64,000 bases of DNA from Luedemannella flava (GTDB taxonomy: Bacteria; Actinomycetota; Actinomycetes; Mycobacteriales; Micromonosporaceae), in assembly GCF_039528515.1 (NCBI RefSeq), contig NZ_BAAALT010000009.1:62001-126000 (forward strand). Direction: 5' to 3'. A program made the position numbers and the translations under genes. The notes under the pieces were generated by a model. That model worked only from the letters and a program-made list of their open reading frames with translations. It had not been told where the DNA came from and ran no database searches. Below are positions 26,493 to 35,390 of this stretch, piece after piece. How positions within the stretch are numbered: position 1 is the stretch's first letter; each line of letters starts with the position of its first letter.

Positions 26493-27140
26493 ATGCGAAT
26501 CGCGGTGCTGGGGACGGGGGATGTGGGGCGCACGCTGGCCAGCCGGCTGGTGGAGCTCGGCCACGAGGTGACGTTGGGGTCGCGGTCCGCGACCAACGAG
26601 GCCGCCGTGGGTTGGTTGAAAAGTCTGAGTACTGCCGAACGAGCGGCCGTCGGCACCTTCGCCGACGCGGCGGCCGGGGCGGAGCTCGTGGTCAACGCGA
26701 CCGCCGGCACGGCGAGCCTCGACGCGCTCGCCCTGACGGGCGCCGACAACCTCGCCGGCAAGATCCTCCTGGACGTGGCCAATCCCCTGACCTTTGCCGA
26801 CGGTGTCCCGACGCTGACAGTGTGCAACACCGACAGCCTCGGTGAGCGGATCCAGCGCGCGTTCCCGGGTGCGCGGGTGGTCAAAAGCCTCAACACGGTC
26901 AACTGCCAGGTCATGGCCCGGCCCGACCTGGTCGGCGGCCCGCACACGATGTTCGTCGCCGGCGAGGACGCGGACGCCAAGGCGACCGTGACCAGCCTGC
27001 TGCGCGAGTTCGGCTGGCGGGACATCGCCGACCTCGGCGGCATCGAGGCCGCGCGGGGCCTGGAGATGCATATCGCCCTATGGATCCGCCTCCGCCCGGC
27101 CGGCGGCAGCAACCTGTTCAACCTGCAGGTGGTCACCTAG
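26493..27140 (+). CDS. NADPH-dependent F420 reductase-like oxidoreductase
   Basis: About 215 residues from ATG 26493. The N-terminal Rossmann motif is MRIAVLGTGDVGRTLASRLV, followed by EVTLGSRSATNE, where Ser-Arg suggests NADPH. ILLDVANPLTFADGVPTLT and VVKSLNTVNCQVMARPDLVG match the F420_oxidored/Fno-like family, and the end GLEMHIALWIRL is conserved there. Such enzymes exchange hydride between F420 and NADP or reduce related substrates. The exact substrate is not shown by the sequence. Confidence 0.82.
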   Translation: MRIAVLGTGDVGRTLASRLVELGHEVTLGSRSATNEAAVGWLKSLSTAERAAVGTFADAAAGAELVVNATAGTASLDALALTGADNLAGKILLDVANPLTFADGVPTLTVCNTDSLGERIQRAFPGARVVKSLNTVNCQVMARPDLVGGPHTMFVAGEDADAKATVTSLLREFGWRDIADLGGIEAARGLEMHIALWIRLRPAGGSNLFNLQVVT

Positions 27141-27176
27141 GATCTGCCTCGTTCGGCGCCGGACCGGGGAGGCGGA

Positions 27177-28001
27177 GTGGACTCCGACACGATGATCGCC
27201 CTCGCGTCGGCAGGGCTGTCCGCGATCACGGCGGTCGGGGCCGGCGTCGTGGGCACCCGGTCGACCATGCAGACCCGCCGGCTCGAGCACGAGCTGGCCC
27301 GGGAGCTGCGCGCCGAGTCCCGGGCGGAGCAGGCCGAGAAGATCATGCGGCAGTACCGTGACCCGCTGCTGCAGGCCGCCAACACCCTGCAGGGCCGGCT
27401 CTACAACATCGTCGAGCTGCGCTACCTCGACCGGTATCTCCACTGTGGAGAGCCCGGCGAGGAGCGCTACGCCCGCGACTACACGGTGTTCGCCATCGCG
27501 GAGTACCTGTGCTGGGTGGAGATCCTGGCCAAGGAGCTGCGCTTCCTCGACGCCGCCGACCTGCCCGGCAACCACGCGCTGCTCGCGCAGCTGGGTGCGA
27601 TCCAGGTGAGTTTCCAGAGCGACAAGCTGCCCGATGTGTTCCGGGTGTTCCGGGGGCGCCAACGGGCCATCGGCGAGCTGATGATGGTGCCGACCGGCGC
27701 GGCGGACGGCCCGCGCCACGAGTGCCGGGGCTTCGCCGCGTTCTCCCGGGCGCTCGACGAGGACCCGACCTTCGCGGGCTGGTTCGCGCCGCTGCACGCG
27801 GACGTCAACCGCCTCGTCAACGCCGGCCCCGAGACGATGACCCGGCTCGTGCTGCTGCAGCGCCAGCTCATCGCGCTGATCGATTTCCTCGACCCGCAGC
27901 ACACGCGGCTGCCCACGCCGCACCGCGCCCAGCTCCCGTCGCCCGGAGCGGACGGGCTGGTGGCCGCCTCAGCGGGCGCTGGCGAAGGCGGGAGCGACTG
28001 A
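27177..28001 (+). CDS. hypothetical protein with N-terminal membrane helix
   Basis: 274 residues from GTG 27177. One hydrophobic helix (MIALASAGLSAITAVGAGVV) leads into a charged, helical and possibly coiled-coil stretch (TRRLEHELARELRAESRAEQ), followed by a globular part with YRDPLLQAANTLQGRLYNIV. I do not recognise a characterised family, although similar proteins occur in actinobacteria. The 3' end overlaps the convergent GNAT gene by 33 bp. It is likely a membrane-anchored cytoplasmic protein. Confidence 0.6.
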   Translation: MDSDTMIALASAGLSAITAVGAGVVGTRSTMQTRRLEHELARELRAESRAEQAEKIMRQYRDPLLQAANTLQGRLYNIVELRYLDRYLHCGEPGEERYARDYTVFAIAEYLCWVEILAKELRFLDAADLPGNHALLAQLGAIQVSFQSDKLPDVFRVFRGRQRAIGELMMVPTGAADGPRHECRGFAAFSRALDEDPTFAGWFAPLHADVNRLVNAGPETMTRLVLLQRQLIALIDFLDPQHTRLPTPHRAQLPSPGADGLVAASAGAGEGGSD

Positions 28002-28580
28002 CGCCGGCTCGGCCAGCCACTCGTCCGCGAGCATGCCGTAGATGACCTGGTCGCAACGCCCGGCCGGGAACGAGATGGCCTGCCGGCGCACGCCCTCGTA
28101 GGTGAAACCGAGCCGCTCGGCCACCGCCCGGCTGCGCACGTTCTCGGCCACCGTGCTGATCTCCACGCGGGCCAGCCGGTACGCGCCGAAGGCCTGGAAC
28201 AGCAGGGCCCGCGCGCTGCGGGTGACCAGGCCACGCCCCTCGTACCAGGCATCGATCCAGTAGCCGATGGTGGCCGAGGTGCGGCTGTCGTCCAGCCACA
28301 GGCCGCACGAGCCGACGAGCTCCCAGCCGGCGATGGACCGGACGACGATGGCCAGCGGCAGCTCGTGCCCCTCCGCCCAGCGCCGGGCCGACCCGGTGAG
28401 GAACGATGTCGTGTCCGGCAGGGTCAGCGGCGCGCAGGCCCACGGCTCCCACCGGGACAGCCGCTCCTGGTTGGCCACGAGCAGGTTGTGGTACGCGGGA
28501 GCGATGGCCGGGGTGCGCACGATGAGCCCGGCGTCCTCGCCGAGTGGGTGCACGAACGGCGCTTCCACCACGTACGACAC
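27969..28580 (-). CDS. GNAT family N-acetyltransferase (RimJ/RimL type)
   Basis: About 203 residues from GTG 28580 (VSYVVEAPFVHPLGEDAGL), with GAGGAGGG 8 nt upstream. GSCGLWLDDSRTSATIGYW then YEGRGLVTRSARALLFQAFG hold the acetyl-CoA pyrophosphate loop. ISTVAENVRSRAVAERLGFT is the typical RimJ/RimL C-terminal signature. Such enzymes acetylate ribosomal-protein N-termini or small amines. The substrate is unknown. Confidence 0.88.
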   Translation of the reverse strand: MSYVVEAPFVHPLGEDAGLIVRTPAIAPAYHNLLVANQERLSRWEPWACAPLTLPDTTSFLTGSARRWAEGHELPLAIVVRSIAGWELVGSCGLWLDDSRTSATIGYWIDAWYEGRGLVTRSARALLFQAFGAYRLARVEISTVAENVRSRAVAERLGFTYEGVRRQAISFPAGRCDQVIYGMLADEWLAEPASVAPAFASAR

Positions 28581-28705
28581 GGCTGCCCTCCTCGACTGAG
28601 GCTTCGATGCTGGCAGCCGTCCCGCCGGATGTCCACCATCCGTTGGGCCCACGCACACCGAGGTCGGGGTCGCTGTCGCGGCCCTCGGCCTGGCACCATG
28701 ACGGG

Positions 28706-29503
28706 GTGGCTGGTGACATCGGCATCTGGCAGGACGAACTCGGCCCCGCGCCGGGCGACCGCGGCCGGGCCCGGCCGCCGCGACCGCGTCGCGCCTGGTC
28801 GCGCACGGACTGGGCGCGTCGCCTGCTGGTGCCGGCCGGCAGTGCCGGTCAGCGCCGCACCGCCTGGGCGCTCACGGTGCTGGGCGCGGCGGCGTTGGCG
28901 GCCTCCCTGATCGCGCCGTGGCAGCACGTCGGCTTCGACCAGAGCCCCACCACCCAGGGCAGCTTCCTCGGCGTCCAGTTCACCACCTGGGTCAACGACC
29001 TCGACATGTTCGGCCTGGTGTATCTGATCGGCGCGATCGCCGTGCTCGCCGTCGCGGCCGCCGCGACCGCCCGCGCCGACCACGCCGCGCGGCTGCGCTT
29101 CCCGGCCACGGGCGCCGGTCTCGGCCTGGTCGCACTGCTCGTCGCGATGGTGGTGCGCGCATCCGTCGGCAGCCTGGGCAACGCGCGCTCGATCATCGAC
29201 AACATGGCGTCGTACATCACGGTCGACGCGAACGGCGCGCCGCTGTCGCCGAGCGAGCCGTCCGGGTTCACCTCGTCGGTCGGCCCGGGCCTGATGGTCG
29301 CGTTCGCCGCGGTGCTGCTGCCGTTGGGCGCCGTCTGGCTCGCGTCCCGTGCCGCCCGACCGGGGGAGTACGCCGCGCCGGCGGCGCCCGCCGCGGCCGA
29401 CCCGGACGCGGTCGAGGAGAGCGGGCACGACGTCATCGAGGCCGGTGACACGTCCGTGTGGCGGCCCCGCGACCCCTACGACCTCACCGTCACGCCGAGC
29501 TGA
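28706..29503 (+). CDS. four-helix membrane protein, unrecognised
   Basis: About 265 residues from GTG 28706 (VAGDIGIWQDEL). A basic N-terminal part (RGRARPPRPRRAWSRTDWAR) is followed by four membrane segments: TAWALTVLGAAALAASLIAP, MFGLVYLIGAIAVLAVAAAA, GAGLGLVALLVAMVVRASV and LMVAFAAVLLPLGAVWLAS. A long loop between helices three and four is probably extracytoplasmic. The acidic tail ends RPRDPYDLTVTPS. No known family is recognised. It lies just upstream of serS but has no visible link to it. Confidence 0.6.
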   Translation: MAGDIGIWQDELGPAPGDRGRARPPRPRRAWSRTDWARRLLVPAGSAGQRRTAWALTVLGAAALAASLIAPWQHVGFDQSPTTQGSFLGVQFTTWVNDLDMFGLVYLIGAIAVLAVAAAATARADHAARLRFPATGAGLGLVALLVAMVVRASVGSLGNARSIIDNMASYITVDANGAPLSPSEPSGFTSSVGPGLMVAFAAVLLPLGAVWLASRAARPGEYAAPAAPAAADPDAVEESGHDVIEAGDTSVWRPRDPYDLTVTPS

Positions 29504-29545
29504 CCCAGCGGGGATATTGACGTGAAGCCTGTCCGGGGCGCCCGG

Positions 29546-29551
29546 TAAGCT
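29546..29551 (+). promoter_or_regulatory. serS: -10 box (TAAGCT) for serS
   Basis: TAAGCT, 8 nt, then GTG 29560. No ribosome binding site is visible, as in other leaderless genes of this window. Confidence 0.5.
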
Positions 29552-29559
29552 CACGTTTT

Positions 29560-30822
29560 GTGATTGACCTGCGCCTGCTCCGAGATGACCCCGACGTGGT
29601 TCGTGCCAGCCAGCGGGCCCGGGGCGAGTCCCCGGACGCCGTGGACGCGCTGCTCGCCGCCGACGAGGCGCGGCGCGCCGCCGTGCAGCGGTTCGAGGCG
29701 CTGCGCGCCGAGCAGAACTCGCTGGGCAAGCAGGTCGCCCAGGCCAAGGGCGACGAGAAGGCGGCGCTTCTCGCCCGTACCAAGGAGTTGGCGGCCGAGG
29801 TCAAAGCGGCCGGGACGGCCGCGACCGAGGCCGAGCAGCTCCTGCGCCACGCCAATCTTGTCGTGCCCAACATCGTCGAGGCAGGCGCGCCCGAGGGCGG
29901 CGAGGACGACTACGTCGTGCTCCGCGAGGTCGGCGAGCGCACCCGGATCGACAACCCGCGCGACCACCTGGAGCTGGGCGAGGGCCTGCGCGCCATCGAC
30001 GTCGAGCGCGGCGCGAAGGTGTCGGGCAGCCGGTTCTACTACCTGACCGGCGTCGGCGCGCTGCTGCAGCTCGGGCTGCTGCAGCTGGCCATCCAGCAGG
30101 CGGTCGAGGTCGGGTTCACGCCGAGCATCACGCCCGTGCTGGTCAAGCCGGAGTCGATGGAGGGCACCGGGTTCCTCGGCGCGCACGCCAGCGAGATCTA
30201 CCGGCTCGAGGCCGACGATCTCTACCTGGTCGGCACGAGCGAGGTCGCCCTGGCCGCCTACCACAGCGGCGAGATCATCGACCTGAACGCGGGGCCGCTG
30301 CGCTACGCCGGCTGGTCGTCGTGCTTCCGCCGCGAGGCCGGGTCGTACGGCAAGGACGTGCGCGGCATCCTGCGGGTGCACCAGTTCGACAAGGTCGAGA
30401 TGTTCGTCTTCTGCAAGCCGGAGGACGCCCACGACGAGCACCTGCGCCTGCTCGCCTGGGAGGAGGAGATGCTGGCCAAGGTCGAGGTGCCCTACCGGGT
30501 GATCGACGTGGCGGCCGGCGACCTCGGCACCAGCGCGGCCCGCAAGTACGACTGCGAGGCGTGGCTGCCGTCGCAGCAGCGCTACCGGGAGCTGACCAGC
30601 ACGTCGAACTGCACGACCTTCCAGGCCCGGCGGCTCAACATCCGCTACCGGGACGAGGAGGGCCGCACGCAGACGGCGGCCACGCTCAACGGCACGCTGG
30701 CCACCACCCGGTGGATCACCGCGATCCTGGAGAACCACCAGCTCCCGGACGGTTCGGTCCGGGTGCCCAAGGCGCTGCAGCAGTTCGTCGGCGGCCGGGA
30801 CGTGCTGACTCCCGCTCTTTAA
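29560..30822 (+). CDS. serS: seryl-tRNA synthetase
   Basis: 420 residues, the usual length. MIDLRLLRDDPDVVRASQRA starts the long antiparallel coiled-coil arm (to about residue 105, with many Ala/Glu/Lys) that holds the tRNA-Ser variable arm. The class II core has motif 2 in YAGWSSCFRREAGSYGKDVR and motif 3 in TLNGTLATTRWITAILENHQ. The enzyme charges tRNA-Ser; two tRNA-Ser genes lie in this window (37497 and 54825). The start is GTG 29560. Confidence 0.97.
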   Translation: MIDLRLLRDDPDVVRASQRARGESPDAVDALLAADEARRAAVQRFEALRAEQNSLGKQVAQAKGDEKAALLARTKELAAEVKAAGTAATEAEQLLRHANLVVPNIVEAGAPEGGEDDYVVLREVGERTRIDNPRDHLELGEGLRAIDVERGAKVSGSRFYYLTGVGALLQLGLLQLAIQQAVEVGFTPSITPVLVKPESMEGTGFLGAHASEIYRLEADDLYLVGTSEVALAAYHSGEIIDLNAGPLRYAGWSSCFRREAGSYGKDVRGILRVHQFDKVEMFVFCKPEDAHDEHLRLLAWEEEMLAKVEVPYRVIDVAAGDLGTSAARKYDCEAWLPSQQRYRELTSTSNCTTFQARRLNIRYRDEEGRTQTAATLNGTLATTRWITAILENHQLPDGSVRVPKALQQFVGGRDVLTPAL

Positions 30823-30900
30823 ACTATTGCCTCCTTGCGGACATGGCCGCGACATGCCCATCAGGGGTAATGTTGTCGACCCTTTCCCCAAGGAGGACGC

Positions 30901-31758
30901 ATGACCAGCAGCGTCGCGGTCAGCCCCGGTCCCGTCGCGCGGACGTCGTCCCGGTTGCCCCGCATTCTCGCCACCGACCTCGACGGCACCCTGGTGCGCG
31001 GGGACGAGACCGTCAGCGACTACAGCGTCGCGGTGCTGCGCCGGGCGCGGGCCGCCGGCGTGACGATCGTCGGCGTCACCGGGCGCGGCCCGCGGCTACT
31101 CGACCTGTGCCGCCGTGACCTGCCCGAGGCCGACTTCTTCGTCCTCGCCCAGGGCGCGTACGTCATCGACCAGCGCGATCCGGAGCGGCCCGTCGTGCTG
31201 CGTCGCGACCGGATGCCCGGCGAGGACCTCGGCCACGCCCTGCGGTTGATCGAGACCGCCGCCGGCGTGCCGCTGTCGGTGCTGGTCGAGGCCCTGGACA
31301 CGCCGCGCTCCCCGCTGTGGGGCGACGCGGACGTCGTCTGGCCGTACCCGGAGTGGCAGGTCTACGACCGCGCGTTGGCGCTGGCCGGGCCCGTGTACAA
31401 GGGCTTCGCCCGGGCGCCGGGTCTCACGGCCGACGAGTTGTTGGCGCTGGCCCGCCGGGTGGTGTCGCTTGATCTGGCCGAGGTCACCCAGGCCGGGCTC
31501 GGGTACGTGGAGATCACCGCGCCGGGCGTGGACAAGGGCACCGGGCTGGCCGTGGTCGCCAAGGCGGTCAGCGCCTCGCCGCTGGACGCTGTCGTCTTCG
31601 GCGACATGCCCAACGACGTCCCGATGTTCCGCTGGGCCGGCCGCGGCATCGCGGTGGCCAACGCCCACCCCGAGATCCTGGCCCTGGCCGCCGAGGTCAC
31701 GGCGAGCAACGACGCCGACGGCGTAGCGGCCTGGATCGAGTCCCTCCTCGACGCCTGA
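30901..31758 (+). CDS. HAD-superfamily phosphatase, Cof-type
   Basis: 285 residues after a strong ribosome binding site (AAGGAGG, 8 nt before ATG 30901). Motif I is ILATDLDGTLVRGDE with the two catalytic Asp. Motif II is IVGVTGRGPR, motif III the Lys in DKGTGLAVVAKAV and motif IV VVFGDMPNDVPMFRWAGRGI. The cap domain in between is of the Cof/C2B type, which dephosphorylates sugar phosphates or nucleotides. In other actinobacteria a HAD gene next to serS is common. Confidence 0.9.
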   Translation: MTSSVAVSPGPVARTSSRLPRILATDLDGTLVRGDETVSDYSVAVLRRARAAGVTIVGVTGRGPRLLDLCRRDLPEADFFVLAQGAYVIDQRDPERPVVLRRDRMPGEDLGHALRLIETAAGVPLSVLVEALDTPRSPLWGDADVVWPYPEWQVYDRALALAGPVYKGFARAPGLTADELLALARRVVSLDLAEVTQAGLGYVEITAPGVDKGTGLAVVAKAVSASPLDAVVFGDMPNDVPMFRWAGRGIAVANAHPEILALAAEVTASNDADGVAAWIESLLDA

Positions 31759-31783
31759 CCGCGCCCGCTACCGCGCGGCAAAC

Positions 31784-31831
31784 GTCGACTTCCGCACCAC
31801 ACGACAGGCGCCATACGGTGCAGAAGTCGAC
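31784..31831. terminator. 15-bp inverted repeat between convergent genes
   Basis: GTCGACTTCCGCACC (31784-31798) faces GGTGCAGAAGTCGAC (31817-31831) across an 18-nt loop, with one mismatch. It lies between the HAD gene and bpa, which run towards each other, so it can act as terminator for both. The arms themselves contain the palindrome GTCGAC. An interspersed repeat origin is possible. Confidence 0.6.
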
Positions 31832-31845
31832 TTCTACAGCGTGGG

Positions 31846-32478
31846 TCAGAGGTATTGGCCCGTAGGGCCCGTGGGGTCGCCGGGGGTGTGGGGGTCGGCG
31901 GGTGAGAGGCCGAAGCCTGCCGCGCCCGGGCGGCCGGCGGGGAGGGCGGCGCGGCCGCCACCGCCGCCGCGCATCTGCTCCAGCTGGAGGCGGGCGGCCA
32001 TCTGCTGGGCGACCAGGGCGGCCTGGATGCCGTGGAAGAGGCCCTCCAGCCAGCCGACCAGCTGGGCCTGCGCGATGCGCAGCTCGTCGACGCTCGGCGT
32101 GGTGTCCTGCGTGAACGGCAGGGACAGCCGCTCCAGCTCCTCGACCAGCTCCGGTGCCAGGCCGTCCTCAAGCTCGCTGATCGACCGCTTGTGGATCTGG
32201 GTGAGGCGCTGCCGGGCGGCCTCGTCGAGCGGCGCGGAGCGCACCTCCTCCAGCAGCTGCTTGATCATGCTGCCGATGCGCATCACCTTGGCGGGCTGCT
32301 CGATCAGGCTCGACGGGTCCTCGTCGGTCTGCTTGCGGCCGGTCCCGTCGACCTCGACCGTGCCCAGTGGTCGCCCGTCGGGGCCGACCACGACAACCGT
32401 GCTGGTGGCCGGTGCGTCGCCGGCGGCCGGCGGGTTTGCGGCGGTCTGGGCGGCTTCGGTGCGCTCGGCGTCCGTCAT
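31846..32478 (-). CDS. bpa: bacterial proteasome activator
   Basis: About 210 residues from ATG 32478. The helical core (VMRIGSMIKQLLEEVRSAPL, ELVEELERLSLPF and AQLVGWLEGLFHGIQAALVA) forms the four-helix bundle that assembles into a dodecameric ring. The C-terminus is GQYL, the docking motif for the 20S proteasome alpha-ring, after a flexible Gly/Pro-rich tail. Bpa (PafE) opens the proteasome gate without ATP and helps degrade unfolded proteins. A TATCGT box 7 nt before ATG implies a leaderless mRNA. The GTG 32487 start is less likely. Confidence 0.93.
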   Translation of the reverse strand: MTDAERTEAAQTAANPPAAGDAPATSTVVVVGPDGRPLGTVEVDGTGRKQTDEDPSSLIEQPAKVMRIGSMIKQLLEEVRSAPLDEAARQRLTQIHKRSISELEDGLAPELVEELERLSLPFTQDTTPSVDELRIAQAQLVGWLEGLFHGIQAALVAQQMAARLQLEQMRGGGGGRAALPAGRPGAAGFGLSPADPHTPGDPTGPTGQYL

Positions 32479-32485
32479 GCGCACC

Positions 32486-32491
32486 ACGATA
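32486..32491 (-). promoter_or_regulatory. bpa: -10 box (TATCGT, minus strand) for bpa
   Basis: On the minus strand TATCGT is followed by 7 nt and ATG 32478, so the mRNA is probably leaderless. Confidence 0.45.
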
Positions 32492-32656
32492 GCGTCGCCG
32501 CGTCGGGCGCCGATCCGGCCTGTGACCTGCTCGCCGTTGACGCGTGATCAGGATTCGGGGTACAACCCCGTGGGGCTCGGACGCGCGGACGGCGCGCCAT
32601 GCTCTCGCACGTCACGGCCGGTCTGGCGCGGGCGAACCAGTTGGGGAGGGAACGCA

Positions 32657-33844
32657 GTGGGCCAGGTCGACCGTCGTCAGCTTCTGAGGTTGTTCGGTGC
32701 CGCGGCCACGGCCGGCGCCGCGGCGGCCGCGCTCGCCGCCTGTGGCGGATCCGCTTCCGGCAGCAAGGAGCAGATCTCCGGCCGCCGGGTGCGGGTGGGC
32801 CTCCTCGCTCCCAAGGACGGCCCGTACGCCGCGATCGGCGCGGACATCACCGACGGCTTCAAGCTCTACCTCGACGAGCACCGGAACGTGCTGGGCCGGC
32901 ACCCGGTCGAGCTGATCATCGCCGACGAGGGCACCACGGTCGACGCGGCCCGCAAGGCCACCGAAGGGCTGCTCGCGCAGCAGGTGCACGTGATCGCGGG
33001 CGTGGCCAGCCCGGCCGCCCTGTCGGGCATCCGCGACCTGGTGGAGAAGGCCCGCGTCCCGCTGATCGGCGCTAACGGTTCGCCGGGCGACCTGACCTCG
33101 GTGTACTACATCTGGCGCGCCTCGTACGCGGACGGCCAGGCGAGCACCGCCCTCGGCGACTACCTGGCCGACCAGGGCCGCTACCGCCGGGCGTACGTGC
33201 TGCACGACGGGACGTCGCAGGGCCTGGCGGAGGCGGACGCGTTCCGCAGGGCGTTCTCCTCGACCGGCCGCACGATCGTCGGCCAGGCCGCGGGCACCGG
33301 GTCGTACAGCGCCCGGCTGCAGGGCGCCGCGGGCACCAGCGCCGAGATCATCTACTGCGCGTACTCCGGCGACGCGGCGTGGCAGCTCCTCAAGGCGTAC
33401 GCCGGGACGGGACTGACCAAGCCGCTGGTCGGCCCGGGCATGCTCACCGAGATCCGCGACCTGACGAAGCTCGCCAAGGACCTCAAGCGGCTGCCCGAGG
33501 TGTACACGGCGATGAACTACACGCCGGATCTCCAGCTCGCCGCGAACCGTCGCTTCGCCGCGGCGTACTCCAACGCCACCGGCGTGCAGCCGACCGCGTA
33601 CGCGATGGCGGCCTACGACACGGCCGGCGTGCTCGACAACGCGCTGCGCCTGATCAGCGACGACATCACGGCGATGGAGGTGAACCGCGGCATCTCGGCG
33701 CTCGGCGAGATCCAGAGCCCGCGCGGCACCTGGACGTTCAACAACACCCGTACCCCGCAGCAGAAGTGGTACCTGCGCAAGTTGGAGCTGTCCGGCCAGG
33801 TGCCGGCGAACCTGATCACCGCGGAACTGGCGACCCTCAGCTGA
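32657..33844 (+). CDS. branched-chain amino acid-type ABC substrate-binding lipoprotein
   Basis: About 395 residues from GTG 32657, with GGGGAGGG 6 nt upstream. The signal is Tat-like (DRRQLLRLFGAAATAGAA) and ends in a lipobox LAAC. The rest is a periplasmic binding protein type 1 of the Leu/Ile/Val family: RVRVGLLAPKDGPYAAIGAD, IIADEGTTVDAARKATEGLL, VIAGVASPAALSGIRDLVEK and YTAMNYTPDLQLAANRRFAA. No permease or ATPase genes of this transporter are nearby, so it works with distant components or acts as a sensor. The end overlaps the convergent methyltransferase gene by 8 bp. Confidence 0.9.
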   Translation: MGQVDRRQLLRLFGAAATAGAAAAALAACGGSASGSKEQISGRRVRVGLLAPKDGPYAAIGADITDGFKLYLDEHRNVLGRHPVELIIADEGTTVDAARKATEGLLAQQVHVIAGVASPAALSGIRDLVEKARVPLIGANGSPGDLTSVYYIWRASYADGQASTALGDYLADQGRYRRAYVLHDGTSQGLAEADAFRRAFSSTGRTIVGQAAGTGSYSARLQGAAGTSAEIIYCAYSGDAAWQLLKAYAGTGLTKPLVGPGMLTEIRDLTKLAKDLKRLPEVYTAMNYTPDLQLAANRRFAAAYSNATGVQPTAYAMAAYDTAGVLDNALRLISDDITAMEVNRGISALGEIQSPRGTWTFNNTRTPQQKWYLRKLELSGQVPANLITAELATLS

Positions 33845-34580
33845 CCCGCGGCCGGGGCACGTGCGCCACGGCGGGGACCCGGGCCACGCCGAAGACCGAC
33901 TGCCCGAACGGCGACCGGGCGTGCCGGTCCAGGAACCGCGCGATCGGCACGAACGTGCGGTCGTAGAGGCGCAGCAGCGCGCCGTTGCGCGGCGTCATGC
34001 CGAGTCCCTTCACCGACACGTACCAGTTGAGCAGGCCGATCGGGTTGAGGTAGCGGACCTCCTCGACGTCGAGGCCGGCCGCGGTCATCGCGTCGTGCAG
34101 GCTCTTACGCGTGTACCGACGCTCGTGGCCGATGGCCCGGTCGAAGCGGCTCATCGCCGACGGGAACGCCGGCACGATGATGATGACGGCGGCGCCCGGC
34201 CGGACCAGGGCGCCCATGCCGCGCAGCGCGCCGACGTGGTCGGGGATGTGCTCCAGCACGTTGTAGGCGATCGCGGCGGTGTGGTGGCCGTCGGCGTCCG
34301 GGTCGGGCAGGTGCAGTTCGCGGGTGTCGACAGTTTCATCAGTGGCGAAGCGGGCGGCCAGCGCCTTGTAGCGCGACTCGTCGGCTTCGGTAGCTGTGAA
34401 CTTCGTCACGCTGGGGGCCCACTCGGCGGCGTAGTCACCCGTACCGCTGCCCACCTCGACGGGGTCGTCCCCGAGGTATGGGCGGGCGAGGTCCGCGAGC
34501 CAATGACGGTAGGCGCGGGCGTCGGACAGCTCCTCGAGCACATCGGACTGCAGGCGGGAATCTCCGGTCACGGTAGGCAC
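33837..34580 (-). CDS. class I SAM-dependent methyltransferase
   Basis: 247 residues. The SAM loop is PVEVGSGTGDYAAEWAP, followed by FTATEADESRYKALAARFAT and AIAYNVLEHIPDHVGALRGM, where VLEHIPD is typical of UbiE/type 11-12 methyltransferases. The gene is divergent from the GT2 gene at 34689, with about 110 bp between. The pair resembles glycolipid or polyprenol modification modules in actinobacteria. The acceptor is unknown. Confidence 0.85.
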   Translation of the reverse strand: MPTVTGDSRLQSDVLEELSDARAYRHWLADLARPYLGDDPVEVGSGTGDYAAEWAPSVTKFTATEADESRYKALAARFATDETVDTRELHLPDPDADGHHTAAIAYNVLEHIPDHVGALRGMGALVRPGAAVIIIVPAFPSAMSRFDRAIGHERRYTRKSLHDAMTAAGLDVEEVRYLNPIGLLNWYVSVKGLGMTPRNGALLRLYDRTFVPIARFLDRHARSPFGQSVFGVARVPAVAHVPRPRVS

Positions 34581-34674
34581 GCCGTAGACTCTCTCACGCC
34601 TTCACCCTTACTGTGGGAAGACACTATTTCCGTTTTGTGGAATCTCAGTCACGATTCGGACATAGCTAGAGCCG

Positions 34675-34680
34675 TAACCT
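34675..34680 (+). promoter_or_regulatory. -10 box (TAACCT) for the GT2 gene
   Basis: TAACCT, 8 nt, then GTG 34689. This chooses VAPVKLSILMPVYNE as the start, slightly upstream of GTG 34698. Confidence 0.45.
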
Positions 34681-34688
34681 ACGCCGGA

Positions 34689-35390
34689 GTGGCCCCCGTG
34701 AAGCTGTCCATCCTGATGCCCGTCTACAACGAGGCAAAGAGCATCGCCAGCGCGGTAAAGCAGGCTCTCGACGTCACGTACCCGGTGGAGGTCGAGCTCG
34801 TCATCGTCAACGACGGCAGCCAGGACGGCACCGGCGAGGTGCTGGCCGCCCTCGACGACCCACGGCTCAACCTGATCACGCACCCGCAGAACAAGGGCAA
34901 GGGTGCCGCGATCAAGACGGCCGTCGCGGGCGCGACCGGGGATTACATGGTCATCCTCGACGCCGACCTCGAGTACGACCCGCAGGACATCCCGCGCCTG
35001 CTGCAGCCGGTGCTCGACGGGCACGCGAAGGTCGTCTACGGCAACCGCACGTTCGGCAGCCACTCGTCCTTCTCGTTCTGGTACGTGATGGGCAACAAGG
35101 GCGTCACCACGGCCGCGAACATCCTCTACAACTGCTACATCTCCGACCTGGAGACGTGCTTCAAGCTCATGCCGTTGGAGCTGTACCGGTCGCTGAACAT
35201 CAGGTCGGCCGGCTTCGGCATGGAGGCCGAGGTCACCGGCAAGCTGCTGCGCCAGCGCATCCGCCCGTACGAGGTGCCGATCTCCTACCGCGCGCGCTCG
35301 CGCGAGGAGGGCAAGAAGATCACCTGGAAGGACGGCGTCGAGGCGCTCTGGATCCTCGCCCGCGAGCGGGTGCGCAAGCCGCTGGGCTGA
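34689..35390 (+). CDS. glycosyltransferase family 2 (dolichyl-phosphate sugar synthase type)
   Basis: About 233 residues. The GT-A fold begins LSILMPVYNEAKSIASAVKQ, then ELVIVNDGSQDGTGEVL gives the nucleotide-binding Asp and GDYMVILDADLEYDPQDI the DxD motif. The C-terminal half (DLETCFKLMPLELYRSLNIR then FGMEAEVTGKLLRQRIRPYE) matches dolichyl-phosphate mannose/glucose synthase relatives. Without membrane helices it is a peripheral enzyme acting on a polyprenyl phosphate. The stop codon overlaps the start of the next gene by one base. Confidence 0.88.
   Translation: MAPVKLSILMPVYNEAKSIASAVKQALDVTYPVEVELVIVNDGSQDGTGEVLAALDDPRLNLITHPQNKGKGAAIKTAVAGATGDYMVILDADLEYDPQDIPRLLQPVLDGHAKVVYGNRTFGSHSSFSFWYVMGNKGVTTAANILYNCYISDLETCFKLMPLELYRSLNIRSAGFGMEAEVTGKLLRQRIRPYEVPISYRARSREEGKKITWKDGVEALWILARERVRKPLG

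Noticed and set aside
27868..28806. A 312-residue minus-strand frame opposite the acetyltransferase region
   Set aside because: The GNAT frame (27969-28580) contains the conserved motifs; this one is Arg/Gly-rich noise.
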